Source: an uncultured Clostridia bacterium
GTDB taxonomy: Bacteria; Bacillota; Clostridia; TANB77; CAG-508
Assembly: GCA_934130025.1 (NCBI GenBank)
Contig: CAKOXG010000007.1
Span: 1-44,267, forward strand
Direction: 5' to 3'
Length of the DNA stretch: 44,267 bases
Made by a program: the position numbers and the translations under genes. Positions 30,783 through 39,319 of the stretch are shown here, in pieces (the first letter of the stretch is position 1; each line of letters starts with the position of its first letter). Under the pieces are notes generated by a model that saw nothing but the letters and a program-made list of their open reading frames with translations, did not search any database and was not told the DNA's origin.

Positions 30783-33062
30783 TCACTCTCCTATTTTTAT
30801 TAATTTAAATTTTAATCCTGTATTTCTTTGTCTTGTTGTATTATTTTGTATCATATAGTTTACAACATTTTGTGAACCTATTACTATAAGCAATTTTTTT
30901 GCTCTTGTCATTGCAGTATAAATCAAGTTTCTTGTAAGCAACATTGGTGCTGTCTGTGCAGCGACCAATATAACAACGTCAAATTCACTTCCTTGTGATT
31001 TATGAACGGTAATACCGTAGGCATGCTCCAACTGATCTAAATCGGTGTTTTCATATACTGCTTCTTTTCCATCATCAAACTTCACAGTAATAGACTTTTC
31101 TTCCTTATTTATCTTTTCAATTATTCCAAGTTCTCCATTAAATATTCCATTTCCTAATTCCTTTCCTAACCCATATTCCTTATCCTTTTGCCACATTATA
31201 TTGTAATTGTTTTTCGTTTGCATTACTCTATCTTTTTCTCTATATTTTATATCCCCAAAAATTCTTTCCCTTTTATCACCTTCTTCTGGGTTTAACTCTC
31301 TTTGAAGTAAAATATTCAATTCCTTTGTTCCTAATTTTCCCTTCTTAGTTGGAGTAATTATTTGTATATTACTAAAAAAATCATAATTTCCGTACTTTTG
31401 TAACCTTCCTTTACACAGGCTCACTATTGTTTCTTGTATTTTCTCCTGATTGCTTTCATTTATGTAAAAAAAGTCATCTAATAAATCTATATTGTTTTCA
31501 TCTATTTTAGTCTGCTTCATACTTGCACTAATAAAATTTTCACCTTCATTTACTCTGTGAGCATTTACAATTATCTTGCTCTTTGCTGCTTGTCTAAAAA
31601 TTTGATTTAGCGTTATTGTATTAATTTGGTTCGATTCTATTATATCTTTTAAAACACTTCCTGGTCCAACCGATGGAAGCTGGTCTATATCTCCTACCAA
31701 TACTAATTTTGTTCCTTTATATATTGCCTTTAATAGATAGTTCATAAGAAACATATCTAACATTGAAGCTTCATCCACAATTATTATGTCTCCATCAATT
31801 GGTGTTACAAGAAGGTCTGTGTTAAAATTATCTATATCATCAGACATCCCAGCAAGTTCCAAGAGTCTGTGTAATGTTTTTGCTTCTTCTCCTGTTGTTT
31901 CTGTCATTCTCTTAGCAGCTCTCCCAGTTGGAGCACACAAAACAGGTTTCATTCCATGTTTTTTATATAATTCGATAATTGCTTTAATAATTGTTGTTTT
32001 TCCTGTTCCAGGTCCACCAGTTATTACACATACATTGTTATCATTAATACTTTCAACTGCTTCTTTCTGCATTTTAGATAATTCTATGTCAATATCATCT
32101 TCAATTAATCTCAGGTCTTTTTTTAATGAAGAAATTTTTTTCATATTATCTGCATCTCTTAATGCTATTAATTTTACTGCAATATTTTTTTCTGCTTCAT
32201 AAAAAGATTTAGAGTACACCCATTCTCTAACTTTTATATTCCCTTCATCCTGTTTTATCGGTCTTTCTTCAATTATAATCTCTCCTTTTGCTTTCATGTT
32301 TATAATTGCATCCTCTACTGCATTTTCATCCAATTTTAACAAATCTACCTCATACTTAATTAAATTCTCATACAATACACATGAATTTCCATTTAATCCT
32401 ATTTTTTCAAGACCATATTTTATTCCACTTCTTATTCTTTTATAATTATCAGGTTGAGCCCCCATTTCCAATGCAATTTTATCAACTTTTTCAAAGCTTA
32501 CTTTACTAGCAACATCTATTAATATATATGGATTCTCACTTATTTTCTCTAATGCTCCTTCGCCAAGCTTTTTGTAGACACCTTCAGCACTTTGTGGTCC
32601 TATTCCAAATTTATCCAAAAATCCAACAATTTGCCATATTTCCCAGTTAGCTAGAAATTGCTCTGCTATTTCCAAAGCTTTTTCTTTTGTTATGCCTTTT
32701 ATTTGCACTAACTTTTGAGGTTCAAGTTTTATTATATTAATTGTATCATCCCCAAAAGTATTCACAATTTTTTTTGCTGTGGCAGGGCCTATACCCTTAA
32801 AATTTCCGTTAGATAAATACCTTTCTAATGCTTCTTTGGTAGTTGGCATCATTTTTTCAAATGTTTCAATTTTAAACTGTTCTCCATAATCTGGATGTTT
32901 TACAATATCACCTGTTATTTTTAGATTGTCCCCTTCATTTACAAATGGTAGGTATCCAACAATTGTAATTTCTTCTTTTTCATTTGTTTCCAACGAAGCA
33001 ACTGTATAACTATTTATATCATTTCTATATATTATATTAATTATTTGACCTTCTAATTGCAA
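30783..33062 (-). CDS. recD2: RecD2 DNA helicase (RecD/TraA type)
   Basis: 759 aa, SF1B 5'-to-3' helicase. The N-terminal OB-like part is followed by helix-hairpin-helix repeats (GIGPATAKKIV, IKGITKEKAL), typical of RecD2 rather than RecBCD RecD. Walker A is GGPGTGKTT (349-357), with IIIVDEASMLD as motif II, GDIDQLPSVGPGSVL as motif III, and TVHKSQGSEFDVVIL and LLTRNLIYTAMTRAKK as the late motifs. It starts at TTG, eight bases after GAGG. It guards against replication and recombination stress in bacteria without RecBCD. It heads the recD2-comF-KAP unit. Confidence 0.95.
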   Translation of the reverse strand: MQLEGQIINIIYRNDINSYTVASLETNEKEEITIVGYLPFVNEGDNLKITGDIVKHPDYGEQFKIETFEKMMPTTKEALERYLSNGNFKGIGPATAKKIVNTFGDDTINIIKLEPQKLVQIKGITKEKALEIAEQFLANWEIWQIVGFLDKFGIGPQSAEGVYKKLGEGALEKISENPYILIDVASKVSFEKVDKIALEMGAQPDNYKRIRSGIKYGLEKIGLNGNSCVLYENLIKYEVDLLKLDENAVEDAIINMKAKGEIIIEERPIKQDEGNIKVREWVYSKSFYEAEKNIAVKLIALRDADNMKKISSLKKDLRLIEDDIDIELSKMQKEAVESINDNNVCVITGGPGTGKTTIIKAIIELYKKHGMKPVLCAPTGRAAKRMTETTGEEAKTLHRLLELAGMSDDIDNFNTDLLVTPIDGDIIIVDEASMLDMFLMNYLLKAIYKGTKLVLVGDIDQLPSVGPGSVLKDIIESNQINTITLNQIFRQAAKSKIIVNAHRVNEGENFISASMKQTKIDENNIDLLDDFFYINESNQEKIQETIVSLCKGRLQKYGNYDFFSNIQIITPTKKGKLGTKELNILLQRELNPEEGDKRERIFGDIKYREKDRVMQTKNNYNIMWQKDKEYGLGKELGNGIFNGELGIIEKINKEEKSITVKFDDGKEAVYENTDLDQLEHAYGITVHKSQGSEFDVVILVAAQTAPMLLTRNLIYTAMTRAKKLLIVIGSQNVVNYMIQNNTTRQRNTGLKFKLIKIGE

Positions 33063-33098
33063 AATATATTCCTCAATTCCTTATTACATTTTCTTTAT

Positions 33099-33127
33099 AT
33101 ACTATCACAAACATATTGCTATTTCAA
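33099..33127 (-). promoter_or_regulatory. recD2 promoter
   Basis: TTGAAA, a 17-bp spacer and TAGTAT. Confidence 0.6.
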
Positions 33128-33264
33128 TATTTTAATTGATATTTTTTGCTTATATTACGAACTTTCGTGTGCCTTTTTCGACATTAGCCAAAATTCACAC
33201 ATTTAATCATCTCCTCATATTATATAATATTTAAATGTCATTATTGGCTTTAAGGAGGTACCTT

Positions 33265-33603
33265 ATGGTTGAATTTATATTTACATCTATTCTTTGGATA
33301 TTTGCTCTTTATGGGCTATTTGATATTGTAAAAACTCTTATCCATATACATAAATACCCACATATTTCATTTAATGGTTTTTCTTTTATTATTACAACTT
33401 ATAATCAGGAAAATTATATTGAATATTTTTTGCGTTTGTTTATTTATAAAATATTATATTATAACCTGAGTATCCCAGAAGTTGTTATTGTAGATTTAGA
33501 TTCTACTGATAATACCTTAAATATATTAAGAACTTTTTCTAAAGACTTTCATTTCATAAAGGTATTAACCTTGGATGAATACAAGGATTTACTTTTTGCC
33601 TAA
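33265..33603 (+). CDS. Small membrane-anchored glycosyltransferase-like protein
   Basis: 112 aa from the ATG six bases behind AAGGAGG; an ATG ten codons earlier has none. An N-terminal membrane helix (~3-20) is followed by FSFIITTYNQENYIEYFLR and VVIVDLDSTDNTLNIL. These resemble the first strand and the DxSxDxT loop of GT-A (family 2) glycosyltransferases. The rest of the GT domain is missing, so it covers only the first third. A truncated enzyme or a small stand-alone Rossmann protein are both possible. It stands alone on the plus strand, between recD2 and rplQ. Confidence 0.6.
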   Translation: MVEFIFTSILWIFALYGLFDIVKTLIHIHKYPHISFNGFSFIITTYNQENYIEYFLRLFIYKILYYNLSIPEVVIVDLDSTDNTLNILRTFSKDFHFIKVLTLDEYKDLLFA

Positions 33604-33646
33604 AAAAATAAACTCCAATATGAATTTTTAATTCATATCAGAGTTT
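33603..33646 (-). terminator. Terminator of the alpha ribosomal operon
   Basis: AAACTC / GAGTTT with inner ATATGAAT / ATTCATAT; the 3' side is TATTTTTTT reading leftwards, just past rplQ. Confidence 0.8.
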
Positions 33647-33653
33647 GTGGTTA

Positions 33654-34187
33654 TTATATTAATTCTAATATAACTGTTTCAGCTGCGTCTCCTCTACGTT
33701 GACCCTTTCTGATTATTCTTGTGTATCCACCATTTACATCTTTGTATTTTGGTGCTAATTCATCGAATAATTTTGTTGGTATATCAACATTTTTTCCATC
33801 TGCATCCTTAACTTTATTAACATTCTTCATTATCTTTCTTCTTGCATTTAATTTTGATGGCATGTCTTTCTTTCTCTTTTCAGTAGTTGTTTCTCTTACT
33901 ACCTTTAAGTATTCTCTACCATTTTTACTTTTTGCAAGTTCTGTAACCTTATTTCCTTTTTCATCTATTTTTGCTTTAGAAACTTTTACTTCTACTTCTT
34001 CGCAGTTTTCTGCTTCTTTTACAGCTAGAGCTATTAATGAATCAGCTATTGCCTTTGTTTCTTTAGCTCTTGTTAATGTTGTTTCTATTTTTCCATGCCA
34101 TAAAAGGTCTGTAACTTGTGTTTTAAGCATTGATAGACGAATATCAGTTGTTTTTCCTAATTTTCTATTTGTTGCCACTTTTTTCAC
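33654..34187 (-). CDS. rplQ: Ribosomal protein L17, with internal insertion
   Basis: 177 aa against the usual 113-130. The N terminus (RKLGKTTDIRLSMLKTQV ... TTLTRAKETKAIADSLIALA) and C terminus (DELAPKYKDVNGGYTRIIRK, then GQRRGDAAETVILEL) are normal L17. Between residues ~57 and ~113 lies an extra Lys/Glu-rich segment, with a short one near 125-135. The frame is intact and the gene is the last of the operon, seven bases behind rpoA, so the insertion seems real. Confidence 0.95.
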   Translation of the reverse strand: MKKVATNRKLGKTTDIRLSMLKTQVTDLLWHGKIETTLTRAKETKAIADSLIALAVKEAENCEEVEVKVSKAKIDEKGNKVTELAKSKNGREYLKVVRETTTEKRKKDMPSKLNARRKIMKNVNKVKDADGKNVDIPTKLFDELAPKYKDVNGGYTRIIRKGQRRGDAAETVILELI

Positions 34188-34193
34188 CTTCCT

Positions 34194-35141
34194 TTAATCA
34201 TCATTGCTTGCGAAGTCTAAACCTAATGAATGTAATTTATTTGTAACTTCATCTAATGATTTCTTTCCTAAATTTCTTACCTTCATCATGTCAGCTTCTG
34301 TCTTATTTGTTAAGTCCTCCACAGTAGATATTCCTGCTCTTTTTAGGCAGTTAAATGATCTTGCAGATAATTCTAAATCTTCTATTGAAGTCTCTAATAC
34401 TCTTTCCTTTTTAGATTCTTCTTTTTCAACCATTACTTGTGTATTTTTACTTATTTCTGATAAATCAATAAATAGCTCTAAGTGTTCAGTCATGATTTTA
34501 GCAGCTAAACTTAATGCTTCATAAGGTTTTAAGCTTCCATCAGTCCATAACTCTATTGTTAATTTATCTAGATCAACCATTTGACCAACTCTAGTATTTT
34601 CAACTGTATAATTTACTTTTTTTACAGGTGTATATATTGAATCAATTGGAATAACTCCTATTGGCATATCAGGTGTTTTGTTCTTTTCTGCGTTATTGTA
34701 TCCTCTACCTCTATTGGCTGTTAATTCCATTGTTAGATGTCCACCTTCAGCAACAGTTGCAATGTGTAATTCGGGATTTAATACTTCTACAGTGCCATCT
34801 GTTTCAATGTCAGCAGCAGTTACCTCTCCTTCTCCTTGGAAATTGATTCTAAGAGTTTTCGTTTCCTCACCATCAATTTTAAGTCTTACCATTTTTAGAT
34901 TAACTATAATTTCTGGTACATCTTCAACTACATTTGGTATTGTTGTAAATTCATGAGCTGCTCCATCTATTTTTGCAGATGTTATTGCTGCTCCAGGAAG
35001 TGAAGAAAGTAATATTCTTCTTAATGAATTTCCTATTGTAATACCATAACCACGCTCTAGTGGTTCACATGTAAATTTAGCATAGTTTTTACTGTTGTCC
35101 ATTTCTAAGCATTTAATATTTGGCTTTTCAAATTCTATCAT
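34194..35141 (-). CDS. rpoA: RNA polymerase alpha subunit
   Basis: 315 aa. The N-terminal assembly domain has FTCEPLERGYGITIGNSLRR and LLSSLPGAAITS. The C-terminal domain (EDLELSARSFNCLKRAGIST, LRNLGKKSL-type motif read here as VRNLGKKSLDEV) contacts UP elements and activators. Length is standard. It lies between rpsD and rplQ, the usual order. GGGAGG precedes the ATG. The 149-bp gap before it contains a purine-rich tract. Confidence 0.98.
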   Translation of the reverse strand: MIEFEKPNIKCLEMDNSKNYAKFTCEPLERGYGITIGNSLRRILLSSLPGAAITSAKIDGAAHEFTTIPNVVEDVPEIIVNLKMVRLKIDGEETKTLRINFQGEGEVTAADIETDGTVEVLNPELHIATVAEGGHLTMELTANRGRGYNNAEKNKTPDMPIGVIPIDSIYTPVKKVNYTVENTRVGQMVDLDKLTIELWTDGSLKPYEALSLAAKIMTEHLELFIDLSEISKNTQVMVEKEESKKERVLETSIEDLELSARSFNCLKRAGISTVEDLTNKTEADMMKVRNLGKKSLDEVTNKLHSLGLDFASNDD

Positions 35142-35290
35142 TTTTACCTCCCAATTTTTTAGAAGCTAGAGGTTAGAGGCTTTAAAGCTTAGATTCTCTC
35201 TAATATTCTCTATTCTCTTACTTCTCCTTATATATACTTTGATGTAAGTTTTTTCCTCTGCCTACTAATTTCTAATCAAACTTCTAGTCA

Positions 35291-35917
35291 TTATTTAGAG
35301 TAAAGCTCTACTATTAAATGTTCCTCAACAGGTAGGTCAATGTCTTCTCTTGTTGCTAATTTTACAACTTTTCCGCTTAAAGAATCTTTTTCTCTTTCAA
35401 GCCAAGCTGGTACAGGTCTTGCACTATTTTCTTCAAGAGCAACTTTTATTGTTCCGTTATCTTTTCTTATTTCTCTTACTGAAACTACATCTCCTGCTTT
35501 TACTAAATAAGATGGTATATCAACTTTATGTCCATTTACTTCAAAAGCACCATGTGTTACAAGCATTCTTGCCTGTGCTCTTGAGCTTGCTAAACCTAAT
35601 CTATATACTACGTTATCTAATCTACTTTCTAGTATTTGAAGTAAAACTTCACCAGTCTTTCCTTTACTTGTTGAAGCCATATCAAAATATTTTCTAAATT
35701 GCTTTTCTCCAACTCCATAGAAAGCTTTTGTTTTTTGTTTTTCTCTTAATTGAGTACCATATTCAGAAATTTTGCTTTTCTTTTGACCATTTTGTCCTGG
35801 CGCATAATTTCTTCTTGTTATACTACATTTGTCTGAGTAGCATCTTGAGCCTTTTAAGAACAATTTTTGTCCTTCTCTACGACAAATACGGCATTGTTCA
35901 TCTTTATATCTTGCCAT
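35291..35917 (-). CDS. rpsD: Ribosomal protein S4
   Basis: 208 aa; 16S assembly starter and operon regulator in many bacteria. The N terminus has Cys9, Cys12, Cys26 and Cys31 (CRICRREG ... CYSDKC), the zinc-binding form of S4. The S4 RNA-binding domain (RLDNVVYRLGLASSRAQARM ... VTHGAFEVNG) follows. Confidence 0.97.
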   Translation of the reverse strand: MARYKDEQCRICRREGQKLFLKGSRCYSDKCSITRRNYAPGQNGQKKSKISEYGTQLREKQKTKAFYGVGEKQFRKYFDMASTSKGKTGEVLLQILESRLDNVVYRLGLASSRAQARMLVTHGAFEVNGHKVDIPSYLVKAGDVVSVREIRKDNGTIKVALEENSARPVPAWLEREKDSLSGKVVKLATREDIDLPVEEHLIVELYSK

Positions 35918-35999
35918 TTTTTATTTCACCTTCCTTAATTTTTTGTAACCATTATATTATTACTGCATTTTCACGCTTTATTTTATTCTTATGAAGAAA

Positions 36000-36401
36000 T
36001 TATACTCTTCTTCTTTTTGGTGGTCTGCATCCATTATGTGGTATTGGAGTAACATCCTTAATTGATGTTATTTCAAGACCTGCTGTTTGTAATGATCTAA
36101 TTGCAGATTCACGACCAGAACCTGGTCCTTTTACGAATACATCAACAGTTTTTAGTCCATGCTCCATAGCAGCTTTTGCAGCTGTTTCAGCAGCTTCTCC
36201 TGCTGCAAATGGAGTGCTCTTTCTTGAACCTTTGAATCCTAGTTCTCCAGCACTTGCCCATGATAAAACATTTCCTTGTGTATCTGTTAATGTAACTATT
36301 GTATTATTAAAGCTAGAATGAATGTGTGCCATACCTTTTTCTATGTTTTTTCTGTCTTTTCTTCTAACTGGTTTCTTTGCTGTATTTTTTGTATTAGCCA
36401 T
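36000..36401 (-). CDS. rpsK: Ribosomal protein S11
   Basis: 133 aa; platform protein of the small subunit. Shows GMAHIHSSFNNTIVTLTDTQG, KGPGSGRESAIRSL and the conserved basic tail PHNGCRPPKRRRV. Lies between rpsM and rpsD in the usual order. Confidence 0.97.
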   Translation of the reverse strand: MANTKNTAKKPVRRKDRKNIEKGMAHIHSSFNNTIVTLTDTQGNVLSWASAGELGFKGSRKSTPFAAGEAAETAAKAAMEHGLKTVDVFVKGPGSGRESAIRSLQTAGLEITSIKDVTPIPHNGCRPPKRRRV

Positions 36402-36473
36402 TTTTAAAGATTTCCCTCCTTTTGGATTTTCTTTTTTTAAAATGAATTTGTAACTTGTGTTACCCTTTATTTA

Positions 36474-36839
36474 TTATTTTTTGCTCTTACTAACTAATTT
36501 CCTTGGTCCTTTTCTTGTACGAGCATTAGTTTTTGTTCTTTGTCCTCTAACTGGAAGACCTCTTCTATGTCTTGTTCCTCTGTAGCATCCGATTTCAGTT
36601 AATCTTTTGATGTTAAGAGCAACTTCTCTTCTTAGGTCACCTTCTAGAGTATAACCTTCCATTGCATTTCTTATTGCTTGTAATTGTTCATCTGTTAAAT
36701 CTTTTACCCTAGTATCTGGATTAACACCAGCCTTTTTTAATATTTCTTGAGAACGAGATAGTCCTATTCCATATATATATGTAAGCCCTATTTCAACTCT
36801 TTTTTCCCTAGGTAAATCAACTCCTGCTAAACGAGCCAT
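36474..36839 (-). CDS. rpsM: Ribosomal protein S13
   Basis: 121 aa; head protein of the small subunit, contacting the P-site tRNA through its tail. Shows ARLAGVDLPREKRVEIGLTY, YGIGLSRSQEIL and GTRHRRGLPVRGQRTKTNAR. The ATG has a weak AGGTGC ribosome site. A 265-bp AT-rich gap with no visible gene separates it from rpmJ, longer than usual. Confidence 0.97.
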   Translation of the reverse strand: MARLAGVDLPREKRVEIGLTYIYGIGLSRSQEILKKAGVNPDTRVKDLTDEQLQAIRNAMEGYTLEGDLRREVALNIKRLTEIGCYRGTRHRRGLPVRGQRTKTNARTRKGPRKLVSKSKK

Positions 36840-37104
36840 TTTTGCACCTCCAAATGTTTTTTATTTTTTGTTTTACATTCAAATTAAAATTAAAGGTGAA
36901 ATGTGCTAATTTAAATCTTTTAAATTTATAAATAGTTCATAAATTTAGAGGTGTTTTACAAATTATCTATAATTCATAGTGTTTCAAATTAGTCTTTAAC
37001 TTTAATTCAAACATATATATAAACACAAACCTAAATTAATCAAATACAGAAAACTATATTCAACAGCCGCTTATACAGATTTGTGTTAATATCAATTTTT
37101 TCAA

Positions 37105-37218
37105 TTATCCTTGTCTTTGTTTATGCTTTGGATTTTCGCATATTACTCTGACAACACCTTTTCTTTTTATTACTTTGCATTTGTCACATATTTTCTTTAC
37201 TGATGGTCTTACCTTCAT
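37105..37218 (-). CDS. rpmJ: Ribosomal protein L36
   Basis: 37 aa, easily missed by length cut-offs. It reads MKVRPSVKKICDKCKVIKRK and ends in a Cys/His segment (VICENPKHKQRQG). Its three Cys and one His form the zinc site of the C+ type. An AGGAGG precedes the ATG. It sits between infA and rpsM, its standard place. Confidence 0.97.
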   Translation of the reverse strand: MKVRPSVKKICDKCKVIKRKGVVRVICENPKHKQRQG

Positions 37219-37269
37219 GATTTTTAGCACCTCCTAGAATATATATTGTTATATAATTAGTATTAGATA

Positions 37270-37488
37270 TTACTTTGCTCTCCAAGTTATTCTTCCTCTG
37301 TTTAAATCATATGGTGATAATTCAACCTTAACTTTGTCTCCAGGAAGAATTTTAATGTAATTCATTCTTAACTTTCCAGAGATATGAGCTAATATCTGAT
37401 GACCATTTTTTAACTCTACTTTAAACGTTGTATTTGGCAATGTTTCAACAACAGTACCTTCAACTTCAATAACATCCTCTTTTGACAT
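37270..37488 (-). CDS. infA: Translation initiation factor IF-1
   Basis: 72 aa, a single S1/OB fold (VEGTVVETLPNTTFKVELKNG ... HISGKLRMNYIKILPGDKV). It binds the ribosomal A site during initiation. GGAGGG precedes the ATG. Confidence 0.97.
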   Translation of the reverse strand: MSKEDVIEVEGTVVETLPNTTFKVELKNGHQILAHISGKLRMNYIKILPGDKVKVELSPYDLNRGRITWRAK

Positions 37489-37536
37489 TATTTTCCCTCC
37501 ATTTTATAGCTTGTATTCATTTTTCAAAATACAATA

Positions 37537-37560
37537 TAGCTATTATATCCATAATAGCTA
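37537..37560. repeat. Inverted repeat between map and infA
   Basis: TAGCTATTAT-ATCC-ATAATAGCTA, a 10-bp perfect stem. It has no T-run and sits within an operon; perhaps a processing site or weak attenuator. Confidence 0.55.
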
Positions 37561-37578
37561 ATATAGTATATAACATTT

Positions 37579-38349
37579 TTAGGCTAATGTCAATATTTCT
37601 GGCTCATTTTCTGTAATTAAAATTGTATTTTCATAATGGGCAGCAAGACTTCCATCTTCTGAAATGATTGTCCATCCATCTTCTAGTTCTAATATTCCTG
37701 GTTTTCCCATTATAACCATTGGTTCTATTGCCAATGTCATTCCGGGCTCTAGCCTTATTCCTCTTCCTGCCTTACCATAGTTTGGAATTCCTGGATCTTC
37801 GTGCATACTTTCCCCTATTCCATGTCCTTGAAATTCTCTTACAACGCTATATCCGTTTTTTTCTACATATTCTCCTATTGCATGGCAGATATCGCCCAAT
37901 CTATTGCCTTTTTTAGCATATTTAATTCCCTCAAAAAAGGCCTGTTTTGTAACTTCAGCAAGCCTTTTAGCTTCGGAACTTACATTTCCAACAAAGTATG
38001 TTCTACAACAGTCACCATTAAATCCATCCTTGTATGCTACCAAGTCTATACTTATTATATCTCCATCATGAAGTATTTCTCTTTTTGATGGAATTCCATG
38101 TATTACAACATCATTTACAGATGCACATATAGAACCTGGAAATGCAGGTACCCCTTTTACTCCACTCGGATAGCCTTTCTCTGCGGGTATTGCTCCATTT
38201 TCTCTCATTGTTTTTTCTGCAATTTTATCAAGTTCCCATGTTGATACTCCCGGTCTTATAGCTGCTTCCACGGCTTTTTGAGCTAAATTTGCAACTCTGC
38301 ATGCTTCTCTCATTTTCTCAATCTCTGCTTTGTTTTTTATACTTACCAA
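37579..38349 (-). CDS. map: Methionine aminopeptidase, type I
   Basis: 256 aa. Removes the initiator Met. Metal ligands are visible as Asp102, Asp113, His176, Glu209 and Glu240, with substrate-side His84. The N-terminal SH3-binding extension of eukaryotic forms is absent. Located 30 bp behind adk. Confidence 0.97.
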   Translation of the reverse strand: MVSIKNKAEIEKMREACRVANLAQKAVEAAIRPGVSTWELDKIAEKTMRENGAIPAEKGYPSGVKGVPAFPGSICASVNDVVIHGIPSKREILHDGDIISIDLVAYKDGFNGDCCRTYFVGNVSSEAKRLAEVTKQAFFEGIKYAKKGNRLGDICHAIGEYVEKNGYSVVREFQGHGIGESMHEDPGIPNYGKAGRGIRLEPGMTLAIEPMVIMGKPGILELEDGWTIISEDGSLAAHYENTILITENEPEILTLA

Positions 38350-38379
38350 TTTTATTACCTTCTTTATTTCTATATTAAA

Positions 38380-39051
38380 TTATTTCATGCTCTCTATTTT
38401 TTTTAATACATCTTCAGCAGCTTCTTTACCAAGCCTATTAATTTTTTCGCTTACTTCTTCTGTTATTAATACGTTCTTCTTTGTGTAGAATTCTATCAAT
38501 GGACTTGTCTTTTCATCATAAGTTGCAAGTCTTTGCTTTATAGCATTTTCATCACTATCATCTTCTCTTTGAACTAGATTTGCACCACAAACATCACATA
38601 TTCCTGGAACCTTTGAAGGGTGCATTGTTAGGTTATAAGTTGCCTTGCATTCTGGATTTGAGCATACTCTTCTATTCAAGATTCTTGTTATTATTTCCTC
38701 TCTTGGTGTTGTTAAGTTCACTACTAAATCTACTTTTTTTCCTTTTTCAGCAAGTATTTCATCTAATTTTTCTGCTTGCTCAACTGTACGTGGAAATCCA
38801 TCTAATATAGCACCATTTTTACAATCTTCATCATTCAATCTATTTATTACCATTGGAACTGTAATCTCATCTGGCACAAGCTTTCCCTTTGCAATATATT
38901 CATTTGCTTTAATACCCAATTCTGTTTTCTTTGAAATATTTGCTCTAAATATATCTCCTGTAGAAATTTGAGGCCATTTTGTTTCCTTTGAAAGTATTCC
39001 TGCAACAGTTCCTTTTCCTGTTCCCTGTGCTCCTAACATAATTAAATACAT
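38380..39051 (-). CDS. adk: Adenylate kinase, zinc LID form
   Basis: 223 aa. Converts ATP + AMP to 2 ADP. The P-loop is GAQGTGKGT (7-15), where most enzymes have GAPGAGKGT or GPPGAGKGT, so Gln9 and Thr11 are unusual. DGFPRTVEQAE and the STGD motif are normal. The LID has Cys130, Cys135, Cys152 and Cys155 for structural zinc, as in Gram-positives; the first pair is spaced by four rather than two residues. It is first after a new promoter. Confidence 0.95.
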   Translation of the reverse strand: MYLIMLGAQGTGKGTVAGILSKETKWPQISTGDIFRANISKKTELGIKANEYIAKGKLVPDEITVPMVINRLNDEDCKNGAILDGFPRTVEQAEKLDEILAEKGKKVDLVVNLTTPREEIITRILNRRVCSNPECKATYNLTMHPSKVPGICDVCGANLVQREDDSDENAIKQRLATYDEKTSPLIEFYTKKNVLITEEVSEKINRLGKEAAEDVLKKIESMK

Positions 39052-39086
39052 AAAATAAATCTCCTTTCAAACATAACAATTTTTAT

Positions 39087-39109
39087 GCCCCTAATAAAAT
39101 ATTAGAGGC
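39087..39109 (-). promoter_or_regulatory. Leader hairpin of the adk operon
   Basis: GCCTCTAAT / ATTAGGGGC, nine pairs with one G-U, 5-nt loop, upstream of the adk ribosome site. Confidence 0.5.
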
Positions 39110-39140
39110 TAAAATTCTTAAGTTTTCTTTTTATATGTCT

Positions 39141-39169
39141 ATTTTAGACTATTTTATACTATTTGTCAA
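39141..39169 (-). promoter_or_regulatory. Promoter of the adk-map-infA-alpha operon
   Basis: TTGACA, a 17-bp spacer and TAAAAT. Confidence 0.75.
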
Positions 39170-39250
39170 TAATTTAGTATTTTTATTTAAAGTAATGTGA
39201 ATCAATAAATAAAATTTACTTTTTCAATTAACTGTATTATAAATATTGGA

Positions 39251-39302
39251 CAAAAAAACAAACCCTCTTTATTAAACTTTTTGCCTAACAATTTGGGTTT
39301 GT
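39251..39302 (-). terminator. Terminator after secY
   Basis: ACAAACCC / GGGTTTGT around a 29-nt loop with a seven-T run. With the promoter just beyond, it splits the usual single spc-alpha operon in two. Confidence 0.8.
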
Positions 39303-39319
39303 ATCATATATTTTTTATT

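Noticed and set aside
35918..35999. Extra gene between rpsK and rpsD
   Set aside because: The gap is short, AT-rich and closed by stops in every frame.
36840..37104. Hidden small gene or riboswitch between rpmJ and rpsM
   Set aside because: No frame with a ribosome site and no convincing stem-loops; only AT-rich spacer is seen.
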